A stretch of 64,000 nucleotides of DNA from Prosapia bicincta. Taxonomy: Eukaryota; Arthropoda; Insecta; Hemiptera; Cercopidae. Positions within the stretch are counted from its first letter, which is position 1. Every line of letters begins with the position of its first letter. The notes under the pieces are model-generated. The model was not told the origin of the DNA. It did not search any database and was given only the letters and a program-made list of their open reading frames with translations. Location: NCBI GenBank assembly GCA_036971475.1, contig JBAIZL010000001.1, positions 146,318,544-146,382,543 on the forward strand, given 5' to 3'. The position numbers and the translations under genes are program-made. Shown here piece by piece: positions 29,304 through 40,600 of the stretch.

Positions 29304-30224
29304 GACAGAACCACTGTTGTTGTTGTCGTGTGTGGCAAATGCAATTAGGAGGGAAAATTTAAATATTGCCAAATGCAATGTTAATGGCGGTATTCGAGTA
29401 CAAAGTATCCATACTGCAGTCATTGTCTATTTTGAAGAGGGCACTAACAATGGAAAGGCAGCTGAAAAGGTGCTTGGGGCCCAGTTGCGTGCCTGGGCAG
29501 TAGGGCCTACCTGCAATCTTCATATGTTCTGGAACCATCGGGCAGGACCTTCATGCCCTTAAAATGCTTTGTCTTTAGTCTTGTTATTACTGTTGTAATT
29601 TCTTTGCTGTAATTCAATTCTGGTAGCGAGTATTTTTTCTTTGGGTTTGGGCAGAGCCTTTGTTTTGCGACTGCGTTGGCATCAAAAACCGTAGTAGATG
29701 AAGCTACAGGCTCGAGTGTTCTGGCTTCTTTGGCAAGGAAGTCTGCCAACTCATTTCCTTCGATGTCAACATGAGCCGGGATCCACTGAAGTGTACATGA
29801 TTTGCCCATTGCACCAATGGAGAACATAAGAGAAGCGATTTCTTGAGTGAGCCTAGTTTCCCCTTCTCTGATGGTTTCAAGGGCAGATCTGCATCCGAGA
29901 ACACAACAATACCGTCGGAGTTAGCACTTCCTGTCCATGTAAGGTAGATTTCCAAGGCTGTTCTGATTGCAATAAGTGCGCATGTAAAGTTGGATGCAAT
30001 TCGCCCTGCCGAGACCTTGTGCTTTGAAATTGAGTTGTCTGGGTACTCTCGGGGGAGCCTGTAACCCCTAGAGAGTGCGTCCCCAAGGTAGCGGATCGGG
30101 GAAAGTCTCCATTTGTTTTACCTTTGGGTGGTAGGAGGGAAATAAAATACCTCCCGCGGACCAACAGGCAGAAGTCCAACCTTTTGGGGCTCTGGCAACC
30201 TCCTATTATTATGACAGAACCACT
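29304..30224 (-). mobile_element. 5'-truncated non-LTR retrotransposon (RNase H part) with 12-bp target duplication
   Basis: GACAGAACCACT occurs at 29304-29315 and 30213-30224, flanking an 897-bp insert. On the minus strand the insert encodes, in three frames, a LINE RNase H domain: SAGRIASNFTCAL region, IVVFSD with its catalytic Asp, then LQWIPAHVDIEGNELADFLA with the conserved His and Asp. The 3' end is a short CAA repeat at the target site. Frameshifts near 29827 and 29900 disable it. The RNase H domain points to an I, Jockey or R1-like clade. Confidence 0.88.
29507..29955 (-). pseudogene. LINE RNase H domain, frameshifted
   Basis: The frame 29827-29507 holds WIPAHVDIEGNELAD and a Lys-rich C-terminal tail; the frame 29955-29704 holds IVVFSDA. 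Together they give the second half of a type I RNase H. It lies in the truncated element 29316-30212. Confidence 0.8.
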
Positions 30225-30885
30225 AAAATAGAGAAGTTGAAAACAAACGCAATAAATCCGAGTCCCAATATTCCTTTATAAAATTGTTTATGAAAATGAA
30301 AATTTAAATACCTTTTTGGTCTTAAGAACCTTTAACCTGATATCCAAATTAATGCCACTTTGTATAGATACTTAAATTAATGATAATTGAGTACTATTTC
30401 AATTAAGAATATAAATAAATAAAGAAATCATTTAAATAACTTATTTCTGTCAACTTGTTCCTTATCTTAAGCAATGAAAGGGTTTGAAAAACAATTAATT
30501 TTCAAAATTATTCTATAGAAATTTAGTTTTCCAGTCCTCCCGGGTTGTGGTATAGAGTCATGATGGTTATACAGGTACAGATATTTCATTATTAATATTA
30601 TGGCTATTTTCCATCGAATTTATAAAAAAACACTTCATTTACATACATCATTTACATTATTAAAACTCGCATTTAATTATTTCGGCCGTATTTGTAATAT
30701 TTTATAAAAATATTTGACCTAATAAAAGTCAAATCTTCTTACAACGAAATAAAAAAATAAAGCGAATAAATCCAGGCAGAAATGTTGCAGTATTATTCAA
30801 CTATTTAAACAAATATCAAGAACCACACAGATCAGCTGAATTTATTGACAGATTGTTGGGGCTCTTAGATACCTATTTCTGATCC
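30225..30885. other. Nothing recognised
   Basis: AT-rich spacer between the LINE and the hAT-like element. Confidence 0.65.
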
Positions 30886-31396
30886 ATGTACGCCAGGGGT
30901 TCCCAAACGTTTTAACCCATGTCTTCCTTGAAGTAAAATATTTTCCTGGTGACGCCTCTACACAACATTTGCCATTATTTCGTTGGTAGTAAAGTCCTAA
31001 ATACATTTTTAACAATTAATGTTTTGTTATAACTGTACATAATACAGTACAACCACGTACAGGTATATTTTTTAAACACTATAAAAATAGCCAATAGAGA
31101 TGTGATTGTGGCCCGACCTACTAATGCACATTAAGTCAATTTTGTTATTTAAAAAAATTATTCACAAAGTAAAAAAGATAGAACAGTAATCTTATATATA
31201 GCGTAACACTTCTTTACTCTTAAGACAAAACTAGGCTCCTGCTAACTACAAGATTGTATACCATCACAAATTCTAATTCATTTCACGATAATTTTTATTT
31301 CAACGTTCAATTCTGAGGCACGTAGCGGCGCCCTTAACAACGATCCGTTACGCTCCAGGTAGCAACGGCGTACACTTTGGAAACCGCCGATCTAGG
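30886..31396. mobile_element. hAT-like non-autonomous transposon
   Basis: Starts CAGGGGTTCCCAAACG (30894) and ends CTTTGGAAACCGCCG (31388), imperfect inverted repeats of hAT type. The flanking 8-mers ATGTACGC and ATCTAGGC agree at 6 of 8 positions, as for an old target duplication. No transposase frame. Confidence 0.7.
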
Positions 31397-31696
31397 CTAT
31401 ACCACTACTGCCACACATGAAAGTCATTGACACACTTTACTTATACATTTTCATACACTTTCATCTTTAACAGTGTTGGCCTTAAGTTATTTAACCTCAA
31501 TCCTATTATATAATATATCTAATTAAAAAAAATATGTCTTCTTTAATTTTTAATATATCTACTTTATAAATTGTTTCAGAGTAATCAAAACTAATCTACG
31601 TATTGTTAATATTTAAATTGAGATTGCAAACTATAAAAAAAACAATTTCAGTATTTATTTTGAACAAAAAACAAAAAGTATTTCACAACAAGCGGA
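31397..31696. other. Left flank of the 42-bp satellite
   Basis: AT-rich. Bases 31652-31686 match 44009-44043 beyond the other end of the array in 32 of 35 positions. Confidence 0.75.
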
Positions 31697-34600
31697 AGTA
31701 GAATTGTGCGGGTCTTCCATTCGGTAGAATTGGTTACTCTGAGGATTGTGCGTGTCTTCCATTCGGTAGAATTGGTTGCTCTGAGGATTGTGCGTGTCTT
31801 TCATTTGGTAGAATTGGTTGCTCTGAGGATTGTGCGTGTCTTTCATTTGGTAGAATTGGTTGTTCTGGGGATTGTGCGTGTCTTCCAATCGGTAGAATTG
31901 GTTGCTCTGAGGATTCTGCGTGTTTTTCAATCGGTAGAATTGGTGGCTCTGAGGATTGTGCGTGTCGTCCATTCGGTAGAATTGGTTGCTCTGAGGATTG
32001 TGCCTGTCTTCCATTCGGTAGAATTGGTTGCTCTGAGGATTGTGCGTGTCTTCCATTCGGTAGAATTGGTTGCTCTGAGGATTGTGCGTGTCTTCCATTC
32101 GGTAGAATTGGTTGTTCTGGGGATTGTGCGTGTCTTCCAATCGGTAGAATTGGTTGCTCTGAGGATTGTGCGTGTCTTCCATTCGGTAGAATTGGTTGCT
32201 CTGAGGATTGTGCGTGTCTTTCATTTGGTAGAATTGGTTGCTCTGAGGATTGTGCGTGTCTTTCATTTGGTAGAATTGGTTGCTCTGAGGATTGTGCGTG
32301 TCTTTCATTTGGTAGAATTGGTTGTTCTGGGGATTGTGCGTGTCTTCCAATCGGTAGAATTGGTTGCTCTGAGGATTCTGCGTGTTTTTCAATCGGTAGA
32401 ATTGGTGGCTCTGAGGATTGTGCGTGTCTTCCATTCGGTAGAATTGGTTGCTCTGAGGATTGTGCGTGTCTTCCAATCGGTAGAATTGGTTGCTCTGAGG
32501 ATTCTGCGTGTTTTTCAATCGGTAGAATTGGTGGCTCTGAGGATTGTGCGTGTCTTCCATTCGGTAGAATTGGTTGCTCTGAAGATTGTGCCTGTCTTCC
32601 ATTCGGTAGAATTAGTTTCTCTGAAGATTGTGACTGTCTTCCATTCGGTATAATTGGTTGCACTGAGGATTGTGCCTGTCTTCCTTTCGGTAGAATTGGT
32701 TGCTCTGAAGATTGTGCCTGTCTTCCATTCGGTAGAATTAGTTTCTCTGAAGATTGTGACTGTCTTCCATTCGGTAGAATTAGTTTCTCTGAAGATTGTG
32801 ACTGTCTTCCATTCGGTAGAATTAGTTTCTCTGAAGATTGTGACTGTCTTCCATTCGGTAGAATTAGTTTCTCTGAAGATTGTGACTGTCTTCCATTCGG
32901 TAGAATTAGTTTCTCTGAAGATTGTGACTGTCTTCCATTCGGTAGAATTAGTTTCTCTGAAGATTGTGACTGTCTTCCATTCGGTAGAATTAGTTTCTCT
33001 GAAGATTGTGACTGTCTTCCATTCGGTAGAATTAGTTTCTCTGAAGATTGTGACTGTCTTCCATTCGGTAGAATTAGTTTCTCTGAAGATTGTGACTGTC
33101 TTCCATTCGGTAGAATTAGTTTCTCTGAAGATTGTGACTGTCTTCCATTCGGTAGAATTAGTTTCTCTGAAGATTGTGACTGTCTTCCATTCGGTAGAAT
33201 TTGTTTCTCTGAAGATTGTGACTGTCTTCCATTCGGTAGAATTAGTTTCTCTGAAGATTGTGACTGTCTTCCATTCGGTAGAATTGGTTTCTCTGAAGAT
33301 TGTGACTGTCTTCCATTCGGTAGAATTGGTTGCACTGAGGATTGTGCCTGTCTTCCTTTCGGTAGAATTGGTTGCTCTGAAGATTGTGCCTGTCTTCCAT
33401 TCGGTAGAATTAGTTTCTCTGAAGATTGTGCCTGTCTTCCTTTCGGTAGAATTGGTTGCTCTGAAGATTGTGACTGTCTTCCATTCGGTAAAATTAGTTT
33501 CTCTGAAGATTGTGACTGTCTTCCATTCGGTAGAATTAGTTTCTCTGAAGATTGTGACTGTCTTCCATTCGGTAGAATTAGTTTCTCTGAAGATTGTGAC
33601 TGTCTTCCATTCGGTAGAATTAGTTTCTCTGAAGATTATGACTGTCTTCCATTCGGTAGAATTAGTTTCTCTGAAGATTGTGACTGTCTTCCATTCGGTA
33701 GAATTAGTTTCTCTGAAGATTGTGACTGTCTTCCATTCGGTAGAATTAGTTTCTCTGAAGATTGTGACTGTCTTCCATTCGGTAGAATTAGTTTCTCTGA
33801 AGATTGTGACTGTCTTCCATTCGGTAGAATTAGTTTCTCTGAAGATTGTGACTGTCTTCCATTCGGTAGAATTAGTTTCTCTGAAGATTGTGACTGTCTT
33901 CCATTCGGTAGAATTAGTTTCTCTGAAGATTGTGACTGTCTTCCATTCGGTAGAATTAGTTTCTCTGAAGATTGTGACTGTCTTCCATTCGGTAGAATTA
34001 GTTTCTCTGAAGATTGTGACTGTCTTCCATTCGGTAGAATTAGTTTCTCTGAAGATTGTGACTGTCTTCCATTCGGTAGAATTAGTTTCTCTGAAGATTG
34101 TGACTGTCTTCCATTCGGTAGAATTAGTTTCTCTGAAGATTGTGACTGTCTTCCATTCGGTAGAATTAGTTTCTCTGAAGATTGTGACTGTCTTCCATTC
34201 GGTAGAATTAGTTTCTCTGAAGATTGTGACTGTCTTCCATTCGGTAGAATTTGTTTCTCTGAAGATTGTGACTGTCTTCCATTCGGTAGAATTAGTTTCT
34301 CTGAAGATTGTGACTGTCTTCCATTCGGTAGAATTGGTTTCTCTGAAGATTGTGACTGTCTTCCATTCGGTAGAATTGGTTGCACTGAGGATTGTGCCTG
34401 TCTTCCTTTCGGTAGAATTGGTTGCTCTGAAGATTGTGCCTGTCTTCCATTCGGTAGAATTAGTTTCTCTGAAGATTGTGCCTGTCTTCCTTTCGGTAGA
34501 ATTGGTTGCTCTGAAGATTGTGACTGTCTTCCATTCGGTAAAATTAGTTTCTCTGAAGATTGTGACTGTCTTCCATTCGGTAGAATTAGTTTCTCTGAAG

Positions 34601-37600
34601 ATTGTGACTGTCTTCCATTCGGTAGAATTAGTTTCTCTGAAGATTGTGACTGTCTTCCATTCGGTAGAATTAGTTTCTCTGAAGATTATGACTGTCTTCC
34701 ATTCGGTAGAATTAGTTTCTCTGAAGATTGTGACTGTCTTCCATTCGGTAGAATTAGTTTCTCTGAAGATTGTGACTGTCTTCCATTCGGTAGAATTAGT
34801 TTCTCTGAAGATTGTGACTGTCTTCCATTCGGTAGAATTAGTTTCTCTGAAGATTGTGACTGTCTTCCATTCGGTAGAATTAGTTTCTCTGAAGATTGTG
34901 ACTGTCTTCCATTCGGTAGAATTAGTATCTCTGAAGATTGTGACTGTCTTCCATTCGGTGGAATTAGTTTCTCTGAAGATTGTGACTGTCTTCCAATCGG
35001 TAGAATTAGTTTCTCTGAAGATTGTGACTGTCTTCCATTCGGTAGAATTGGTTTCTCTGAAGATTGTGACTGTCTTCCATTCGGTAGAATTGGTTGCACT
35101 GAGGATTGTGCCTGTCTTCCTTTCGGTAGAATTGGTTGCTCTGAAGATTGTGCCTGTCTTCCATTCGGTAGAATTAGTTTCTCTGAAGATTGTGACTGTC
35201 TTCCATTCGGTAGAATTGGTTGCACTGAGGATTGTGCCTGTCTTCCTTTCGGTAGAATTGGTTGCTCTGAAGATTGTGCCTGTCTTCCATTCGGTAGAAT
35301 TAGTTGCTCTGAAGATTGTGCCTGTCTTCCATTCGGTAGAATTGGTTGCTCTGAGGATTGTGCGTGTTTTCCAATCGGTAGAATTGGTTGCTCTGAGGAT
35401 TGTGCGTGTCTTCCATTCGGTAGAATTGGTTGCTCTGAGGATTGTGCGTGTCTTTCATTTGGTAGAATTGGTTGCTCTGAGGATTTGTGCGTGTCTTTCA
35501 TTTGGTAGAATTGGTTGTTCTGGGGATTGTGCGTGTCTTCCATTCGGTAGAATTGGTTGCTCTGAGGATTGTGCGTGTCTTCCATTCGGTAGAATTGGTT
35601 GCTCTGAGGATTGTGCCTGTCTTCCATTGGGTAGAATTAGTTTCTCTGAAGATTGTGACTGTCTTCCATTCGGTAGAATTGGTTGCACTGAGGATTGTGC
35701 CTGTCTTCCTTTCGGTAGAATTGGTTGCTCTGAAGATTGTGCCTGTCTTCCATTCGGTAGAATTAGTTTCTCTGAAGATTGTGACTGTCTTCCATTCGGT
35801 AGAATTAGTTTCTCTGAAGATTGTGACTGTCTTCCATTCGGTAGAATTAGTTTCTCTGAAGATTGTGACTGTCTTCCATTCGCTAGAATTAGTTTCTCTG
35901 AAGATTGTGACTGTCTTCCATTCGGTAGAATTAGTTTCTCTGAAGATTGTGTCTGTCTTCCATTCTGTAGAATTAGTTTTTCTGAAGATTGTGACTGTCT
36001 TCCATTCTGTAGAATTAGTTTCTCTGAAGATTGTGACTGTCTTCCATTCGGTAGAATTAGTTTCTCTGAAGATTGTGACTGTCTTCCATTCGGTAGAATT
36101 AGTTTCTCTGAAGATTGTGACTGTCTTCCATTCGGTAGAATTAGTTTCTCTGAAGATTGTGACTGTCTTCCATTCGATAGAATTAGTTTCTCTGAAGATT
36201 GTGACTGTCTTCCATTCGGTAGAATTAGTTTCTCTGAAGATTGTGACTGTCTTCCATTCGGTAGAATTGGTTTCTCTGAAGATTGTGACTGTCTTCCATT
36301 CGGTAGAATTGGTTGCACTGAGGATTGTGCCTGTCTTCCTTTCGGTAGAATTGGTTGCTCTGAAGATTGTGCCTGTCTTCCATTCGGTAGAATTAGTTTC
36401 TCTGAAGATTGTGACTGTCTTCCATTCGGTAGAATTAGTTTCTCTGAAGATTGTGACTGTCTTCCATTCGGTAGAATTAGTTTCTCTGAAGATTGTGACT
36501 GTCTTCCATTCGGTAGAATTAGTTTCTCTGAAGATTGTGACTGTCTTCCATTCGGTAGAATTAGTTTCTCTGAAGATTGTGACTGTCTTCCATTCGGTAG
36601 AATTAGTTTCTCTGAAGATTGTGACTGTCTTCCATTCGGTAGAATTAGTTTCTCTGAAGATTGTGACTGTCTTCCATTCGGTAGAATTAGTTTCTCTGAA
36701 GATTGTGACTGTCTTCCATTCGGTAGAATTAGTTTCTCTGAAGATTGTGACTGTCTTCCATTCGGTAGAATTAGTTTCTCTGAAGATTGTGACTGTCTTC
36801 CATTCGGTAGAATTAGTTTCTCTGAAGATTGTGACTGTCTTCCATTCGGTAGAATTAGTTTCTCTGAAGATTGTGACTGTCTTCCATTCGGAAGAATTAG
36901 TTTCTCTGAAGATTGTGACTGTCTTCCACTCGGTAGAATTAGTTTCTCTGAAGATTGTGACTGTCTTCCATTCGGTAGAATTAGTTTCTCTGAAGATTGT
37001 GACTGTCTTCCATTCGGTAGAATTAGTTTCTCTGAAGATTGTGACTGTCTTCCATTCGGTAGAATTGGTTTCTCTGAAGATTGTGACTGTCTTCCATTCG
37101 GTAGAATTGGTTGCACTGAGGATTGTGCCTGTCTTCCTTTCGGTAGAATTGGTTGCTCTGAAGATTGTGCCTGTCTTCCATTCGGTAGAATTGGTTGCAC
37201 TGAGGATTGTGCCTGTCTTCCTTTCGGTAGAATTGGTTGCACTTAGGATTGTGCCTGTCTTCCTATCGGTAGAATTGGTTGCTCTGAAGATTGTGCCTGT
37301 CTTCCATTCGGTAGAATTAGTTGCTCTGAAGATTGTGCCTGTCTTCCATTCGGTAGAATTGGTTGCTCTGAGGATTGTGCGTGTTTTCCAATCGGTAGAA
37401 TTGGTTGCTCTGAGGATTGTGCGTGTCTTCCATTCGGTAGAAATGGTTGCTCTGAGGATTGTGCGTGTCTTTCATTTGGTAGAATTGGTTGCTCTGAGGA
37501 TTGTGCGTGTCTTTCATTTGGTAGAATTGGTTGCTCTGAGGATTGTGCATGTCTTCCATTCGGTAGAATTGGTTGCTCTGAGGATTGTGCGTGTCTTTCA

Positions 37601-40600
37601 TTTGGTAGAATTGGTTGCTCTGAGGATTGTGCGTGTCTTTCATTTGGTAGAATTGGTTGTTCTGGGGATTGTGCGTGTCTTCCAATCGGTAGAATTGGTT
37701 GCTCTGAGGATTCTGCGTGTTTTTCAATCGGTAGGATTGGTGGCTCTGAGGATTGTGCGTGTCTTCCTTTCGGTAGAATTGGTTGCTCTGAGGATTGTGC
37801 GTGTCTTCCAATCGGTAGAATTGGTTGCTCTGAGGATTCTGCGTGTTTTTCAATCGGTAGAATTGGTGGCTCTGAGGATTGTGCGTGTCTTCCATTCGGT
37901 AGAATTTGTTGCTCTGAAGATTGTGCCTGTCTTCCATTCGGTAGAATTAGTTTCTCTGAAGATTGTGACTGTCTTCCATTCGGTAGAATTGGTTGCACTG
38001 AGGATTGTGCCTGTCTTCCATTCGGTAGAATTAGTTTCTCTGAAGATTGTGACTGTCTTCCATTCGGTAGAATTAGTTTCTCTGAAGATTGTGACTGTCT
38101 TCCATTCGGTAGAATTAGTTTCTCTGAAGATTGTGACTGTCTTCCATTCGGTAGAATTAGTTTCTCTGAAGATTGTGACTGTCTTCCATTCGGTAGAATA
38201 AGTTTCTCTGAAGATTGTGACTGTCTTCCATTCGGTAGAATTAGTTTCTCTGAAGATTGTGACTGTCTTCCATTCGGTAGAATTAGTTTCTCTGAAGATT
38301 GTGACTGTCTTCCATTCGGTAGAATTGGTTGCACTGAGGATTGTGCCTGTCTTCCTTTCGGTAGAATTGGTTGCTCTGAAGATTGTGCCTGTCTTCCATT
38401 CGGTAGAATTAGTTTCTCTGAAGATTGTGCCTGTCTTCCTTTCGGTAGAATTGGTTGCTCTGAAGATTGTGACTGTCTTCCATTCGGTAGAATTAGTTTC
38501 TCTGAAGATTGTGACTGTCTTCCATTCGGTAGAATTAGTTTCTCTGAAGATTGTGACTGTCTTCCATTCGGTAGAATTAGTTTCTCTGAAGATTGTGACT
38601 GTCTTCCACTCGGTAGAATTAGTTTCTCTGAAGATTGTGACTGTCTTCCATTCGGTAGAATTGGTTTCTCTGAAGATTGTGACTGTCTTCCATTCGGTAG
38701 AATTGGTTGCACTGAGGATTGTGCCTGTCTTCCTTTCGGTAGAATTGGTTGCTCTGAAGATTGTGCCTGTCTTCCATTCGGTAGAATTGGTTGCACTGAG
38801 GATTGTGCCTGTCTTCCTTTCGGTAGAATTGGTTGCACTTAGGATTGTGCCTGTCTTCCTATCGGTAGAATTGGTTGCTCTGAAGATTGTGCCTGTCTTC
38901 CATTCGGTAGAATTAGTTGCTCTGAAGATTGTGCCTGTCTTCCATTCGGTAGAATTGGTTGCTCTGAGGATTGTGCGTGTTTTCCAATCGGTAGAATTGG
39001 TTGCTCTGAGGATTGTGCGTGTTTTCCAATCGGTAGAATTGGTTGCTCTGAGGATTGTGCGTGTCTTCCATTCGGTAGAAATGGTTGCTCTGAGGATTGT
39101 GCGTGTCTTTCATTTGGTAGAATTGGTTGCTCTGAGGATTGTGCGTGTCTTTCATTTGGTAGAATTGGTTGCTCTGAGGATTGTGCATGTCTTCCATTCG
39201 GTAGAATTGGTTGCTCTGAGGATTGTGCGTGTCTTTCATTTGGTAGAATTGGTTGCTCTGAGGATTGTGCGTGTCTTTCATTTGGTAGAATTGGTTGTTC
39301 TGGGGATTGTGCGTGTCTTCCAATCGGTAGAATTGGTTGCTCTGAGGATTCTGCGTGTTTTTCAATCGGTAGAATTGGTGGCTCTGAGGATTGTGCGTGT
39401 CTTCCTTTCGGTAGAATTGGTTGCTCTGAGGATTGTGCGTGTCTTCCAATCGGTAGAATTGGTTGCTCTGAGGATTCTGCGTGTTTTTCAATCGGTAGAA
39501 TTGGTGGCTCTGAGGATTGTGCGTGTCTTCCATTCGGTAGAATTTGTTGCTCTGAAGATTGTGCCTGTCTTCCATTCGGTAGAATTAGTTTCTCTGAAGA
39601 TTGTGACTGTCTTCCATTCGGTAGAATTGGTTGCACTGAGGATTGTGCCTGTCTTCCATTCGGTAGAATTAGTTTCTCTGAAGATTGTGACTGTCTTCCA
39701 TTCGGTAGAATTAGTTTCTCTGAAGATTGTGACTGTCTTCCATTCGGTAGAATTAGTTTCTCTGAAGATTGTGACTGTCTTCCATTCGGTAGAATTAGTT
39801 TCTCTGAAGATTGTGACTGTCTTCCATTCGGTAGAATAAGTTTCTCTGAAGATTGTGACTGTCTTCCATTCGGTAGAATTAGTTTCTCTGAAGATTGTGA
39901 CTGTCTTCCATTCGGTAGAATTAGTTTCTCTGAAGATTGTGACTGTCTTCCATTCGGTAGAATTGGTTGCACTGAGGATTGTGCCTGTCTTCCTTTCGGT
40001 AGAATTGGTTGCTCTGAAGATTGTGCCTGTCTTCCATTCGGTAGAATTAGTTTCTCTGAAGATTGTGCCTGTCTTCCTTTCGGTAGAATTGGTTGCTCTG
40101 AAGATTGTGACTGTCTTCCATTCGGTAGAATTAGTTTCTCTGAAGATTGTGACTGTCTTCCATTCGGTAGAATTAGTTTCTCTGAAGATTGTGACTGTCT
40201 TCCATTCGGTAGAATTAGTTTCTCTGAAGATTGTGACTGTCTTCCACTCGGTAGAATTAGTTTCTCTGAAGATTGTGACTGTCTTCCATTCGGTAGAATT
40301 AGTTTCTCTGAAGATTGTGACTGTCTTCCATTCGGTAGAATTAGTTTCTCTGAAGATTGTGACTGTCTTCCATTCGGTAGAATTGGTTTCTCTGAAGATT
40401 GTGACTGTCTTCCATTCGGTAGAATTGGTTGCACTGAGGATTGTGCCTGTCTTCCTTTCGGTAGAATTGGTTGCTCTGAAGATTGTGCCTGTCTTCCATT
40501 CGGTAGAATTGGTTGCACTGAGGATTGTGCCTGTCTTCCTTTCGGTAGAATTGGTTGCACTGAGGATTGTGCCTGTCTTCCTATCGGTAGAATTGGTTGC

